A stretch of 35,243 nt of DNA from Halothiobacillaceae bacterium (GCA_006212015.1 SDAY01000011.1:1-35243), one strand, 5' to 3'; counted from the first letter of the stretch, positions 8,816 to 19,773 are shown. Numbers and translations: made by a program. Notes: generated by a model from the sequence alone, not told the origin.

Positions 8816-9172
8816 TCAGGCTTCAGTGGGGGTGGGCAGGGGCATCAGCAGGGCCCGCCAGGAATCGATGTCGATGTCATGTTCATGCTCGTTCAGGGTG
8901 ATGCCCATCAGGAAGCCGCCGGTCACATCGCGGCACCAGCGGACATGTCCGCCGAGCAGGAAGGTGCCGGGCTGGTCGTGCAGCTTGATCCATAGCTCGA
9001 TGGGGCGACCCTCATCGAGGGCCATCGATGTTTGCACCTGCAGGCCGCGGGCTGAAATGTCGTATGCCAGGCAGTGCAGGGTCAGCCGGGGTTCACCCAG
9101 GGTGCGAATGAACAGGGTGGAACAACTGGCCTGGCGGGGGCATTGGCGGCGATCCTGGGCTACCGCGCTCAT
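8816..9172 (-). CDS. PilZ domain protein
   Basis: 118 aa with RQCPR (RxxxR) and DISARG (DxSxxG) motifs. Confidence 0.82.
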   Translation of the reverse strand: MSAVAQDRRQCPRQASCSTLFIRTLGEPRLTLHCLAYDISARGLQVQTSMALDEGRPIELWIKLHDQPGTFLLGGHVRWCRDVTGGFLMGITLNEHEHDIDIDSWRALLMPLPTPTEA

Positions 9173-11097
9173 GACGATTTCCCTCCAGCAGGCTGCTCCG
9201 CGCCTTGACGATCCTGCTCGAGCTGGGCGCGCAACTGCTTCAAGGCCTGGGTATGCCGCTCTTCCTCGAAAACCGGGCGAGAAAGCTTGTTCAGCAGGTC
9301 ATCGACAAATGCCGTGAACGGTCTTTCCATGACCGGGCTGTCAAGCCTGTCGGAGAACACCAGCACGCCGCGCAGCGGGTCGACATGGAACACCTTCAGG
9401 CGCCGCGCGGGCTGGTCTGTGCCGGAATGGACCAGGAACCAGTCCCCCGCGTGCATGGCAAGGCGAAGGTAGTTGTCGATGAGGTTCCGGGGTACATGGT
9501 GTTGCGGGCTGGGCATGGGTTCCGGCTTGCCTGGGGTGACCGAAGGGGTGCCCGGCGCAGTCGAGAGCGTGGTCAAGGCCGGTGGTGCGGGCGATGGGAG
9601 CGGGGAGGGGATCAAGGAGGTCCTGCGGGTGGCCTCGAGCTCCTGCCGGAGGATGGGGAGCAGGCCGTCCATGCCTTGAGGCAATCCTTGGCGTGAGGTC
9701 ATCAGCCCCAGCATGGATTCAAGGGTTTCGAGGGGGTTCCCGCTGCCCGCCTGAAGGGGCATGGCGGTCTGTCCGATCAGCTTGCCCATGAGCGCGCTGG
9801 CTTGTTCGAACAGGCCTGCCGATGTTCCTTCGGTTTGCGCCAGATGCATGAGCAACGGGCTCCATGCCTGCATCAGGAAGGCTCGGACGGAACTGGGTAC
9901 ACGCTTCCCGGTCAGTGCATGGCGAAGCGTGGCCAGGGCAAGGCTGCTGGCCTCCTCGAAGCTTATTTTCGCTGGCGCGGGCTGTTCAACCGCCATGACT
10001 ACGCCTGGCCCGGCGTTGTTTCGAAGGCGGGTCAGCTCATCGCGCAGGGTGTCAAAGACGACAAGGTCGCGCTTGAACGCATCCGTCAGCTGGTCAACGA
10101 GTCGCTGGCAGTCGTGCGTCGAGGCTTGGGTGGCGGCATCGGGCTGCTTCGCGCATTCGCTCAGGCGTTGCCAGGCCTGGCGGACGGGGTGTCGGGATTG
10201 GGTGATGACCTTGTCATCCAGCAGGGCGGCCTTGAGCAGCGGGATATGCAGCTTCGCCAGGATGGGCTTGAAGCCGGGCGTGATGCCCTCGTCCGTCAGG
10301 GTGTCGTAGACCAACAGGCCCATCAGCTCCATGGGGCGCTTGAGCTTGGGTGGCAAGGCCGCGCCGTCGGGAAGGCGCGGCAGCCCGCGAACCCATAGCG
10401 CCTGCTCCGCATCCGCGCCCTGCCGTGCCCTGCTTTGCAGGTGGTCGAGGTGCTCAAGAAGGCCCGCCTTGTCCATCACGCCGCTGGCTTCATGATCGAT
10501 TTGAAGCGTGCTGGACCGCTCTGGAGCCAGACCGTGCGCGGCAAGCATCTGGTCGATCTCCGCGTAGAACTCGCCCAGGGCCGGCGCGAGCAGTTGATCG
10601 AGCAGGCGGATGACCAGGGTGCTGATGTTCTCGGTCGCGCCGTAGCCTGCCAGCGCACTGGCGATGGCCTGGACGATGACGGCGGGGTCAAAGGCATGGA
10701 CCGGCAGATGGGCGCGCGCCTCGGGGCGGGCGGAGGACAGCCTGCGGCGGATGACGTCGATCAGGGGATGATGCAGCGCCTCGATATGTCTTGTGATGGC
10801 GCTTTGCACATAGGCAGTTTCCGCAACCGGTGGTTGCCGCGCGTGCGTGGTCTCTTCCGTCCACAGGGTGCGCAGGACGGTCGAGGTCTCCAGTGGCAGG
10901 GGGCTGCGCAGGGTGCGCAGGAAGCGCAGCGTATCGAGATGCAGGTTGACCTCTTGCCCCTCCTCGGTGCTGCTGGCCAGGGCAAAGAGGAGGTCGTCGG
11001 TCTGGAGCAGGGTGGAGGCGAGGCAGTAGTGGAGTGACTCGAGGATCCTCTCGATCAAATCGGCAGGCGGCTGACGCGATGCAGGATCTGTTGTCAT
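9169..11097 (-). CDS. DUF1631 family protein
   Basis: 642 aa, largely helical; recognised from overall composition and C-terminal region (LVHSGTDQPARRLKVFHVDPLRGVLVFSDRLD). 4-nt overlap with the PilZ gene. Confidence 0.75.
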   Translation of the reverse strand: MTTDPASRQPPADLIERILESLHYCLASTLLQTDDLLFALASSTEEGQEVNLHLDTLRFLRTLRSPLPLETSTVLRTLWTEETTHARQPPVAETAYVQSAITRHIEALHHPLIDVIRRRLSSARPEARAHLPVHAFDPAVIVQAIASALAGYGATENISTLVIRLLDQLLAPALGEFYAEIDQMLAAHGLAPERSSTLQIDHEASGVMDKAGLLEHLDHLQSRARQGADAEQALWVRGLPRLPDGAALPPKLKRPMELMGLLVYDTLTDEGITPGFKPILAKLHIPLLKAALLDDKVITQSRHPVRQAWQRLSECAKQPDAATQASTHDCQRLVDQLTDAFKRDLVVFDTLRDELTRLRNNAGPGVVMAVEQPAPAKISFEEASSLALATLRHALTGKRVPSSVRAFLMQAWSPLLMHLAQTEGTSAGLFEQASALMGKLIGQTAMPLQAGSGNPLETLESMLGLMTSRQGLPQGMDGLLPILRQELEATRRTSLIPSPLPSPAPPALTTLSTAPGTPSVTPGKPEPMPSPQHHVPRNLIDNYLRLAMHAGDWFLVHSGTDQPARRLKVFHVDPLRGVLVFSDRLDSPVMERPFTAFVDDLLNKLSRPVFEEERHTQALKQLRAQLEQDRQGAEQPAGGKSS

Positions 11098-11161
11098 GAC
11101 ATCACACTCGTTGCTGGCGCGGGTAGATAGGACGGTGAATCAGCGGGTTCCATGACATGGA

Positions 11162-13132
11162 TCAATGCCCTCCCAGTAGCCGCGTTTCGGCGCGTTCCAG
11201 TTCTTTTTCAGAACCATAGAGAATCAGGGTGTCATCGGCTTGCAGCATGGTGTCGGGTTCCGGCATCTCTCCCTTGATGCCACCACGGCGAATGGCATCG
11301 GGCAGGACCTCCAGCCCGGCAAGGGCCTCCTCGAGGGTTCGTCCGACAGCCCAGGCCCCGCCGGGAAGGGTGATGCTGGCCAGTGCGCCACGCAGCGCGT
11401 TGGCGGCATCGACGCTGTCACCCCTGCCCTGGAAAATATGGCGCAACAGACTGTAGTTGTCATGTCGGATGCGCTGCGTGCGGTGCAGTACCCGGCGCAT
11501 GGGGATGCCCATGCGTGTCATCAGGTGCGCGCCCAGCATCAGGCTGGCCTCGAAGGCATCGGGCACGACTTCCGTGGCGCCGGCTTCGATCAATTCGTCC
11601 AGGCGATTGATCGAAACGGCCCGCACCAGTATCGGAAGATCCTGGTACTGCATGCGTACCACATTGAGGGTCTTGATGGCGGCGGCGGCGTCATGGTGGG
11701 TGATGACCAGGGCGCGCGCCTTGTCGATGCCGGCGGCCGTCAGCAGGTCCATGTGGGTCGCGTTGGCGAAGTGGACGTTGTAGCCCGCGCTCTGGGCCTT
11801 CTCGATGATGTCCGGGTCGACCTCCAGCGCGATGTAGGGAATGTCCTCCTGGTCGAGCATGTAGGCGAGGTTCTGGCCCACGCGCCCGAAGCCCGAGATG
11901 ATGACATGGCCTTCCAGTTCGTTGCCTTGCCGGGCAATGTCTTCACGCTGTTCGACATAGGTCTGTCGATAGCCGCGCACCAGCAGCTTGGTGATGCGGC
12001 CGTTGAAGCGGACGAGGAAGGGGGTGGCCACCATGCTCAGCAAGACGGCAGTCAGCACGATCTGGACCGCGTCATGGGTCAGCAGGTCGCCGCGCGATGC
12101 CAGCGCAAGCAGGGCGAAGCCGAATTCACCGCCCTGAGCCAGCACCAGGCCGGTACGCAGGGCGACCCCGGGCTCCTGACGCAGGCCAACCCCCACGCCG
12201 AAGATGATCAGTGCCTTCATCAGGATCAAGGTGATCAGAAGGGCGAGGGCCGGGAGGAAAAACTGGGGCAGGGCCTGCATGTCCAGCAACATGCCGATGG
12301 TGATGAAGAACAGGCCGAGCAGCACGTCCTGGAAGGGGCGGATGTCACTTTCGATCTGATGCCGGAAGGCGGTCTCCGAAAGCATGATCCCTGCGAGGAA
12401 GGCGCCCAGCGCCATCGACAGGCCCGCGGCCTGGGTCAGTGCCGCGGAGGCGAGTGCCACCAGCAACACGGTGAGGGTGAACAGTTCGGGGGAGCGCGCC
12501 TTGGCAATTTCATTGAACATCGGACGCAGCAGCCAGCGGCCTGCCGCCAGCAGCAGCCCCGTCACCAGCACCCCCTTGAGCATGGCGATGCCGAGGTCAT
12601 AGGCCATCTCGTCGCTGCCCGAGGCAAGCGCGGGGATCAGGATCAGGAACGGGATGACGGCCAGGTCCTGGAACAGCAGGATGCCCACGGCGGCGCGTCC
12701 ATGGCGGGAGTTCAGTTCAAGCTGTTCGGCCAGCAGCTTGATCACGATGGCTGTGGACGACATGGCCAGCACGCCGCCCACCACCAGCGCGGCCGGGGTC
12801 GAAAGCCCCAGCCCCCAGGCCACGCCGCCCGCGACCAGGGTAGTGATGATCACCTGCGCGCCACCCATGCCAAGCACCGCGCGGCGCATGGTGGCCAGCT
12901 TGGTGAGCGAGAACTCCAGCCCCAGCGTGAACAGCAGGAAGACCACGCCGAATTCGGCCAGTATTCGGGTGTTTTCAGAGTCGTCCACCCAGCCCAGGGC
13001 ATGGGGGCCAATGATTGCACCCACGCCAAGGTAGGCGAGGATCGGGGGGAGATTCAGACGACGAAAAAACGTCACCGCCAGCACGGAGGCAGCGAGGAGC
13101 AGGAGTACGTCGGTCAGGGGGTTGGGGTGCAT
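11162..13132 (-). CDS. CPA2 family monovalent cation:proton antiporter with RCK (TrkA-N/TrkA-C) domains, KefB/KefC/YbaL type
   Basis: 656 aa; multiple TM segments in the N-terminal half; Rossmann motif [18 protein letters not shown] and a TrkA-C-like tail. Confidence 0.9.
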   Translation of the reverse strand: MHPNPLTDVLLLLAASVLAVTFFRRLNLPPILAYLGVGAIIGPHALGWVDDSENTRILAEFGVVFLLFTLGLEFSLTKLATMRRAVLGMGGAQVIITTLVAGGVAWGLGLSTPAALVVGGVLAMSSTAIVIKLLAEQLELNSRHGRAAVGILLFQDLAVIPFLILIPALASGSDEMAYDLGIAMLKGVLVTGLLLAAGRWLLRPMFNEIAKARSPELFTLTVLLVALASAALTQAAGLSMALGAFLAGIMLSETAFRHQIESDIRPFQDVLLGLFFITIGMLLDMQALPQFFLPALALLITLILMKALIIFGVGVGLRQEPGVALRTGLVLAQGGEFGFALLALASRGDLLTHDAVQIVLTAVLLSMVATPFLVRFNGRITKLLVRGYRQTYVEQREDIARQGNELEGHVIISGFGRVGQNLAYMLDQEDIPYIALEVDPDIIEKAQSAGYNVHFANATHMDLLTAAGIDKARALVITHHDAAAAIKTLNVVRMQYQDLPILVRAVSINRLDELIEAGATEVVPDAFEASLMLGAHLMTRMGIPMRRVLHRTQRIRHDNYSLLRHIFQGRGDSVDAANALRGALASITLPGGAWAVGRTLEEALAGLEVLPDAIRRGGIKGEMPEPDTMLQADDTLILYGSEKELERAETRLLGGH

Positions 13133-13174
13133 CCTCTCAAGTTATCGGGGTGTGCCAACCTTGGCAAGGGCCGT

Positions 13175-13202
13175 TTGATTATCCGGGCGCCCGACCTATC
13201 AT
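13175..13202 (+). promoter_or_regulatory. Candidate sigma70 promoter for trpS
   Basis: TTGATT (13175-13180), 16-nt spacer, TATCAT (13197-13202); supports the trpS start at 13243. Confidence 0.5.
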
Positions 13203-13242
13203 GGCGGCACGTCAAGCCTCGACGGCCAACACCATTGATTTC

Positions 13243-14256
13243 ATGACTGCGAATACAGCCAAGCGCCCGGTCGTTCTTTCCGGCATCCAGCCTTCCGGCA
13301 ATCTGCTCATCGGCCATTACATTGGCGCCATCCGCAACTGGGTCAAGCTGCAGGAGACCCACGACAGCCTGTTCATGCTGGTCGACCTGCATGCGATCAC
13401 GGTGCGCCAGGAACCGAAGGTGCTGCGCGAGCGCAGCCTGGACTTCATTGCGCTCTACCTTGCCTGCGGCATCGACCCGGCCCAATCGACCCTGTTCGTG
13501 CAGTCGCATGTTCCGGCGCATGCGGAGATGGGCTGGCTGCTCAACTGCCATGCCTACATGGGCGAGCTCTCCCGCATGACCCAGTTCAAGGACAAGTCGC
13601 AGCAGCACGAGGCCAACATCAACGTCGGCCTGTTCGACTACCCGGTGCTGATGGCGGCCGACATCCTGCTCTACCAGTCCAGCCGGGTCCCGGTCGGCCA
13701 TGACCAGAAGCAGCACCTGGAGCTCGCGCGCGACCTCGCCATGCGCTTCAACAACCTCTATGGCAAGGTCTTCACCGTGCCGGAGCCGATGATCCCCGCG
13801 GTCGGCGGACGCATCATGAGCCTGCAGGACCCGACCCGGAAGATGTCGAAATCCGACCCGAACGAGCAGGCCTCCATCGCCCTGCTCGACGATCCGGCCA
13901 AGGTGCGCAAGAAGCTGATGCGGGCGGTCACCGACTCCGACACCGAGATCCGTTTCGACCCCGAGAACAAGGCCGGCGTATCCAATCTGCTGACCTTGCT
14001 TGCCACCGTGACGGGCGAGTCGATCGAGCACTGGGAGGCACGGCTTGCCGGGCAGGGCTACGGCAACCTCAAGAAGGCCACCGCCGAGGCCGTGGTCGCC
14101 TTCCTGGAGCCCGTCCAGCAACGTTATCGTGAGCTGCGAGGCGAGGGCGGCGAGTTGTTGCGCATCCTCGACGATGGCGCGGAAAAGGCGGCGGCACGCG
14201 CCGAGGTCACCCTGCGCAGTGCGATGGACGTGCTGGGCTTCATTCCCCGTCGTTGA
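13243..14256 (+). CDS. trpS: Tryptophanyl-tRNA synthetase
   Basis: [30 protein letters not shown] and KMSKS motif ([14 protein letters not shown]); 337 aa from this start. The ORF open from 13015 is an upstream extension. Confidence 0.95.
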   Translation: MTANTAKRPVVLSGIQPSGNLLIGHYIGAIRNWVKLQETHDSLFMLVDLHAITVRQEPKVLRERSLDFIALYLACGIDPAQSTLFVQSHVPAHAEMGWLLNCHAYMGELSRMTQFKDKSQQHEANINVGLFDYPVLMAADILLYQSSRVPVGHDQKQHLELARDLAMRFNNLYGKVFTVPEPMIPAVGGRIMSLQDPTRKMSKSDPNEQASIALLDDPAKVRKKLMRAVTDSDTEIRFDPENKAGVSNLLTLLATVTGESIEHWEARLAGQGYGNLKKATAEAVVAFLEPVQQRYRELRGEGGELLRILDDGAEKAAARAEVTLRSAMDVLGFIPRR

Positions 14257-14262
14257 TTGCCG

Positions 14263-15108
14263 ATGATTCCCGTCCAGTCCTACTGCCTTGATGACCTGCG
14301 CGGCATGCTGCCGCCGCGTTCTCTCAATAGTCACAAGGGTGACTATGGTCATGTGCTGATCATCGGTGGCAATCACGGCATGGGTGGGGCGGCCAGAATG
14401 GCGGCCGAGGCCGCGGCGCGGCTGGGGGCAGGGCTGGTCAGCGTGGCCACCCGCTCATGCCACGCCCATGTCATCGCTGCCCAGCGGCCGGAGTTGATGG
14501 TGCATGGCGTGGATGATGACCAAGCCATGACCCCTTTGATCGAGCGCGCGACGGTTCTCGTGGTCGGCCCCGGCCTGGGGCGGGATGACTGGGCGCGCAG
14601 CTTGTTCGACGTCGCGCTCAAGGCCGAGCGTCCGATGGTCATCGATGCCGATGCGCTCAACCTGCTGGCCGGGATGGGGTGGCGCGTGGCGGATCATGCC
14701 ATCCTGACCCCTCATCCTGGTGAGGCTGCCCGCCTGCTCGATTCAAGCTCGCATGCCGTTCAGGCCGATCGCCCTCATGCGGTGCAGCAATTGCGCAAGG
14801 CCTATGGTGGCGTCTGGGTGCTCAAGGGGGCCGGTACGCTGATCTGTGGCGATGGCCAACTGAGCGCCTGTCGGCACGGACACCCCGGCATGGCCAGCGG
14901 CGGCATGGGCGATGTGCTGTCCGGCATGCTTGGGGCGCTGCTGGCGCAGGGGCTTGATGCGCCATCCGCCGCCCGCCTCGGGGTCGCGCTCCATGCCGCA
15001 GCGGGCGAAGAGGCCGCTCGCGTCGACGGCGGTCGCGGTGTGCTTGCCCTGGACCTCCTGCCTCATGCGCGGCGCCTGCTTGAAGAGTCATCCCCATGCT
15101 TACGCTGA
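14263..15108 (+). CDS. nnrD: ADP/ATP-dependent NAD(P)H-hydrate dehydratase (standalone dehydratase domain)
   Basis: SHKGDYGHVLIIGGNHGMGGAARMAAEAAARLGAGLV and HPGMASGGMGDVLSGMLGALLAQG; no N-terminal epimerase domain. A TTG start at 14257 is also possible. Confidence 0.9.
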   Translation: MIPVQSYCLDDLRGMLPPRSLNSHKGDYGHVLIIGGNHGMGGAARMAAEAAARLGAGLVSVATRSCHAHVIAAQRPELMVHGVDDDQAMTPLIERATVLVVGPGLGRDDWARSLFDVALKAERPMVIDADALNLLAGMGWRVADHAILTPHPGEAARLLDSSSHAVQADRPHAVQQLRKAYGGVWVLKGAGTLICGDGQLSACRHGHPGMASGGMGDVLSGMLGALLAQGLDAPSAARLGVALHAAAGEEAARVDGGRGVLALDLLPHARRLLEESSPCLR

Positions 15109-15578
15109 CCTTGCCTGACGAAGCGGCCACCCAGGCCCTGGGCGCCGCGCTCGCCCTGACCGCGCCGCCTTCGGGCTGGGTGGCCCTGCATGGCCAGCTT
15201 GGCGCGGGCAAGACCACGCTGGTGCGCGCCTTCCTGCGCGCCCTCGGCTATGCGGGACGGGTCGTCAGCCCCACCTACACCCTGGTCGAACCCTACGCGA
15301 TCGGTGCGCGCCGCGTGGCTCACTATGACCTCTACCGACTCGAGGATGCCGAGGAGCTGGAATGGATGGGCGCGCGCGAGGATTTCGGCGATGACACCCT
15401 CTGCCTGGTGGAATGGCCGGAGCGGGGGGAGGGGGTGCTGCCAGCGCCCGATCTGGAGCTCACCCTGCGGCATGAGGGTGAGGGCCGCAGCTGTTCCTTG
15501 AGTGCAAGGAGCCCCCTTGGGGAGGCTTGGATGACCCAAGTTGAGGATCGGCTCAAGGAAAACAACATATCTTTCTAA
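15096..15578 (+). CDS. tsaE: tRNA t6A biosynthesis ATPase TsaE
   Basis: Walker A LHGQLGAGKTTLVRAFLRALGY, VVSPTYTLVEPY and HYDLYRL motifs; 13-nt overlap with nnrD. Confidence 0.93.
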   Translation: MLTLTLPDEAATQALGAALALTAPPSGWVALHGQLGAGKTTLVRAFLRALGYAGRVVSPTYTLVEPYAIGARRVAHYDLYRLEDAEELEWMGAREDFGDDTLCLVEWPERGEGVLPAPDLELTLRHEGEGRSCSLSARSPLGEAWMTQVEDRLKENNISF

Positions 15579-15583
15579 AACGA

Positions 15584-15612
15584 TTGAACTTTATTTATTT
15601 CTTGTCTATAAA
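15584..15612 (+). promoter_or_regulatory. Candidate sigma70 promoter for the amidase gene
   Basis: TTGAAC (15584-15589), 17-nt AT-rich spacer, TATAAA (15607-15612), in an AT-rich island between tsaE and the amidase ATG at 15649. Confidence 0.6.
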
Positions 15613-15648
15613 CAATGTACATATCCGTTGGATGGTGGGAGGTGGGTC

Positions 15649-16905
15649 ATGACTTCACCCGTTGATATCAATGCCCGTCGCCGTTTCCTGCTCACCCTGC
15701 TTGGCGGGGGCGCGTCGCTTTTGTGGTTGCCTGAGTCCGTTTATGCAGGGGTCCGGCCGTCCATCAAGGATGCGGCTGCAAGCCTGGATGAGCGCGGTAC
15801 GCGCCTGGTCCTGAATCTCAGCGCGCCGGCCGATCACAAGGTCTTCACGCTCAGTCATCCACATCGCGTGGTCGTCGATCTTAGCGGGACCGCACTCCCC
15901 CGTGGCATCGAATTCAAATGGCCCGAAGGCTGCATCGTCCAGCGCCTGCGCAGTGGCATCCAGAACGGTTCCGATCTGCGCCTGGTGCTGGACCTGCAGC
16001 AGCCGACCACGCCCAGTGCCCTGCTGATGCCGGATCCGGAAGGCAAGGGATTCAAGCTGGTGCTCGATCTCCCGCACCAGCCCTTGGGCATGCCGATGGC
16101 GCCGAAAAAGGTGGAAGAAGCGCCGCGGGTGGTGGCCAAAAAGCCGGTCGAGCGTGCGCCGGCCGCAGCGCGCGAGGCGCCGCGTGCTGGCATGCGTAAT
16201 CTGGTGATTGCCATTGACGCGGGTCATGGTGGCAAGGATCCGGGTGCGGTGGGTCGCGACGGCACGCGCGAGAAGGACGTCACCCTCGCCATCGCGCGCA
16301 AGCTGGAATCCATGCTGCGCGCCGAACGTGGCTTCACCCCGGTGCTGACCCGCCGCAGCGACGTCTTCATTCCGCTCCGTGAGCGTACCCGCATCGCCCG
16401 CAAGCAGAAGGCGGACATGTTCATTTCCCTGCATGCGGATGCCTTCAAGGACCCGGATGCACGCGGCGCCTCGGTGTTCTGCCTGTCGCTCAACGGCGCA
16501 AGCTCCGAGGCCGCGCGCTGGATGGCGGACAGGGAAAACGCGGCCGACCTGGTGGGCGGCGTAAGCCTGAACGATCGCCCGGATACCCTGGCCTCGGTGC
16601 TGCTGGATCTGTCCCAGACCGCCAGCATGCAGGCGAGCCTGGACGCCGGGCAGCGTGTCTTGACAGAGCTTGGCGAGATCGGCTCCGTGCACAGGCGCGA
16701 TGTCCAGCACGCCGGCTTCATGGTGCTGAAATCACCGGACATCCCCTCGATCCTGGTCGAGAGCGCCTTCATCTCCAACCCGGAGGAAGAGCGCAAGCTG
16801 CGCACCTCGTCCCATCAGGAGCGCGTGGCCAAGTCCGTGTTCCGCGGCCTGCACAGCTACTACGCCAGCAAGGCGCTCGAAGGCACCCATTTCGCCATGC
16901 TTTGA
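15649..16905 (+). CDS. N-acetylmuramoyl-L-alanine amidase (AMIN + Amidase_3), AmiB/AmiC type
   Basis: Twin-arginine-like leader NARRRFLLTLLGGG; catalytic-domain motifs IAIDAGHGGKDPGAVG, SLHADAF, PSILVESAFISNPEEE. Confidence 0.92.
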   Translation: MTSPVDINARRRFLLTLLGGGASLLWLPESVYAGVRPSIKDAAASLDERGTRLVLNLSAPADHKVFTLSHPHRVVVDLSGTALPRGIEFKWPEGCIVQRLRSGIQNGSDLRLVLDLQQPTTPSALLMPDPEGKGFKLVLDLPHQPLGMPMAPKKVEEAPRVVAKKPVERAPAAAREAPRAGMRNLVIAIDAGHGGKDPGAVGRDGTREKDVTLAIARKLESMLRAERGFTPVLTRRSDVFIPLRERTRIARKQKADMFISLHADAFKDPDARGASVFCLSLNGASSEAARWMADRENAADLVGGVSLNDRPDTLASVLLDLSQTASMQASLDAGQRVLTELGEIGSVHRRDVQHAGFMVLKSPDIPSILVESAFISNPEEERKLRTSSHQERVAKSVFRGLHSYYASKALEGTHFAML

Positions 16906-16910
16906 GCCTG

Positions 16911-16929
16911 TCCCCGGATGCTCCGGGGA
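16911..16929. other. Perfect hairpin downstream of the amidase gene
   Basis: TCCCCGGA-TGC-TCCGGGGA (8-bp arms, 3-nt loop), no T-tract. Confidence 0.5.
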
Positions 16930-16997
16930 TGGCTTGCCCTTGAATCGTCCCGTCGACTCCCCCATCCTGATCGGCTCGCTTTCAGGAAATGTTCGGC

Positions 16998-18791
16998 ATG
17001 TCCCGCATTCAGGTCCTTCCTCCACAGCTGATCAACCAGATCGCCGCCGGCGAGGTGGTCGAGCGCCCGGCCAGCGTGCTCAAGGAGCTGGTGGAAAACA
17101 GCCTGGATGCGGGCGCGACCCAGATCGACGTGGATATCGAGGATGCGGGCGTGCGCCTGTTGCGCGTGCGGGACAATGGGCGCGGCATGCCCAAGGACGA
17201 TCTCCCGCTCGCCATCGCCAGCCACGCGACCAGCAAGATCCGCAGCCTGGATGACCTGTTGCGCGTCGGCAGCTTCGGCTTCCGGGGCGAGGCGCTGGCC
17301 AGTATCGCCTCGGTCGCCGACTTCACCCTGATATCCCGTCACATGGATGAAGCGCATGCCTGGCGGATCCACAGCCCGGGTGATCCCGGACGCGCCGAGA
17401 TCACCCCGGGCGCACACCCGCAAGGGACGACGGTGGAGATGCGTGACCTGTTCTTCAATGTCCCGGCACGGCGCAAATTCCTGCGCGCCGAGCGCACCGA
17501 GCAGCATCATCTGGACGAGGCCCTGCGGCGCATGGCGCTCGCCCGGCGTGACGTGGGCTTCAGCCTGCGCGTGGGCGGCAAGCTGGCCTGGCGCACCGAG
17601 GCCCTTGGTGAGGAGACGACCCGGCTGGCCGAGCTCTGCGGCCGCCCGTTTGCCGAATCCGCGCTGTTTTTCGAGCATGAACGCGAGGACATGAAGCTCT
17701 GGGGATGGCTGCAGCCACCCACCCATGCCAGGGAGCGCACCGACACCCAGTACTTCTTCGTCAATGGCCGCGCCGTGCGCGACAAGGTCATCATCCATGC
17801 CGTGCGCCAGGCCTATGCGGACGTGCTGCATGGCGCGCGCCAGCCCGCCTACGTGCTGCATCTGGAGCTCGACCCCGAAGGCGTGGACGTCAACGTCCAC
17901 CCCGCCAAGCTGGAGGTGCGTTTCCGCGAGGCTCGCCGGGTGCATGATTTCCTGTTTTCCACCCTGCATCATGTCATCGCGGATTTGCGCCCGGCGGAGT
18001 CGGGCGAGCGTCCGGCGCCTGCCCCCGGGTTGACGGGCCTCGGTGCCGGATCATCAGGTTTCAACTATTCAGCCCCGCGACAGTCAGGCTTGCCGCTCAC
18101 GCCCGCGCGCGTGCGGGAAACCCTCGAATCCTACCGCGCCCTCGCGCAGTCTCCCGCCGCGCCCGCGGGGCAGGCCGAGGCCCGGTCCGCGGCGCAAGAA
18201 CCGATGGTCCCGCCCCTTGGCTTTGCCATCGCCCAGCTCCAGGGCATCTACATCCTGGCCGAGCATGCGGACGGGCTGATCATCGTCGACATGCACGCCG
18301 CCGCCGAGCGCATCGCCTACGAGCGCCTCAAGCGCGCGCTGGACGAGGAGGGCATCCGTCGCCAGCCGCTTCTGGTTCCGCTGGCGCTTGAGGTCGACGC
18401 CCGCCTGATGGATGCGGCCGAGGAGCATGCCGAGGCGCTCGCCCGCATCGGCTTCGTGCTCGACCCGCTCGGGCCGGACAGCCTCGCGGTGCGCGAAGTC
18501 CCCTCCATGCTCGCCCATGCCGACAACGCGCGCCTTGTCATCGATACGCTCGACGAACTGGCCCGGCATGGCGACTCGCGCAAGATCGAGCAGGCCATGC
18601 ACGCGATCCTGTCCCGGATGGCCTGTCATGGCTCGGTTCGCGCGGGCCGCAAGCTGACCCTCCCCGAGATGAACGCCCTGCTGCGCGACATGGAAGCCAC
18701 CCCGCGCTCCGACCAGTGCAATCATGGGCGCCCGACCTGGACACGCCTGGGCATGGCCGATCTGGACAAGCTGTTCATGCGGGGGCAATGA
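16998..18791 (+). CDS. mutL: DNA mismatch repair protein MutL
   Basis: [49 protein letters not shown]; 3' end [28 protein letters not shown] spacing favours this ATG over the one at 16989. Confidence 0.96.
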   Translation: MSRIQVLPPQLINQIAAGEVVERPASVLKELVENSLDAGATQIDVDIEDAGVRLLRVRDNGRGMPKDDLPLAIASHATSKIRSLDDLLRVGSFGFRGEALASIASVADFTLISRHMDEAHAWRIHSPGDPGRAEITPGAHPQGTTVEMRDLFFNVPARRKFLRAERTEQHHLDEALRRMALARRDVGFSLRVGGKLAWRTEALGEETTRLAELCGRPFAESALFFEHEREDMKLWGWLQPPTHARERTDTQYFFVNGRAVRDKVIIHAVRQAYADVLHGARQPAYVLHLELDPEGVDVNVHPAKLEVRFREARRVHDFLFSTLHHVIADLRPAESGERPAPAPGLTGLGAGSSGFNYSAPRQSGLPLTPARVRETLESYRALAQSPAAPAGQAEARSAAQEPMVPPLGFAIAQLQGIYILAEHADGLIIVDMHAAAERIAYERLKRALDEEGIRRQPLLVPLALEVDARLMDAAEEHAEALARIGFVLDPLGPDSLAVREVPSMLAHADNARLVIDTLDELARHGDSRKIEQAMHAILSRMACHGSVRAGRKLTLPEMNALLRDMEATPRSDQCNHGRPTWTRLGMADLDKLFMRGQ

Positions 18792-18792
18792 C

Positions 18793-19743
18793 ATGGAGGG
18801 GATGCCATCCATCTGGCTGATGGGGCCGACCGCATCCGGCAAGACCGGTCTTGCGCTGGAGCTGGCCCGGCGCTTGCCGGTCGGGTTGATCAGCGTCGAT
18901 TCGGCGCTGGTCTATCGCGGCATGGACATCGGCGCCGCCAAGCCGGATGCCGAAACGTTGCGCGCCTTCCCGCATCGCCTGATCGACATCATCGACCCGG
19001 CCGAATCCTATTCCGCCGCGCGTTTCCGCAAGGATGCGCTGGAGGCGATGCGCGAGATTCACGCCGCCGGGCGCATCCCGCTGCTGGTGGGCGGCACCAT
19101 GCTTTATTACCGCGCCCTCCAGGACGGGCTGGCCGACCTCCCGGCCTCCGATCCGGGGGTGCGCGAGGCGATTCTTGCCGAGGCGGCCGGACTGGGCTGG
19201 CCCGCCATGCACGCACAGCTGGCCAAGGTCGATCCCGTCATCGCCGCGCGCCTGCATCCGAACGATCCGCAGCGCGTCGGGCGTGCGCTCGAGGTCTGGC
19301 GCCTGACCGGCGTGCCCCTGTCCGAGTGGCAGGCGCGGGGCCGAAAACAGGCCGCGCCGGATGTGGGGCGGGTGCTGAAGCTGGCGATCATGCCGCCGCG
19401 TGACGTTCTGAGGGAACGAATCGCCCTTCGTTTTGCCCAAATGCTCGAGGGTGGCTTCATCGACGAAGTGGCGGGTCTGAAGGCGCGGGGCGACCTGCAC
19501 CTCGGTCTGCCGTCCATGCGCGCCGTGGGCTACCGTCAGGTATGGGAATTTCTGGATGGCGCCCATACCCATGAACGCATGGTCGAGCTCGGGGTGACCG
19601 CGACCCGCGGGCTGGCCAAACGCCAGATGACCTGGTTGCGCAGCGAACGCGAGCTTAACTCGCTCGATCCCGCGACGAATGCGGACGATCTGTTGACGAG
19701 CATAGAACCATGGCTTTCGGGTGGCGCGTTCACCGCGTGGTAA
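18793..19743 (+). CDS. miaA: tRNA dimethylallyltransferase
   Basis: [27 protein letters not shown]...[19 protein letters not shown]. Confidence 0.95.
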   Translation: MEGMPSIWLMGPTASGKTGLALELARRLPVGLISVDSALVYRGMDIGAAKPDAETLRAFPHRLIDIIDPAESYSAARFRKDALEAMREIHAAGRIPLLVGGTMLYYRALQDGLADLPASDPGVREAILAEAAGLGWPAMHAQLAKVDPVIAARLHPNDPQRVGRALEVWRLTGVPLSEWQARGRKQAAPDVGRVLKLAIMPPRDVLRERIALRFAQMLEGGFIDEVAGLKARGDLHLGLPSMRAVGYRQVWEFLDGAHTHERMVELGVTATRGLAKRQMTWLRSERELNSLDPATNADDLLTSIEPWLSGGAFTAW

Positions 19744-19773
19744 CATTCGAAGCCAATGAAAGAGGACATGTCC

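Noticed and set aside
8640-9317. Plus-strand 225-aa ORF across the PilZ gene and the gap
   Set aside because: No recognisable domain; mostly antisense to PilZ/DUF1631.
13015-13242. N-terminal extension of the trpS ORF
   Set aside because: It overlaps the divergent antiporter gene and the promoter-like region; the conserved TrpS start is at 13243.
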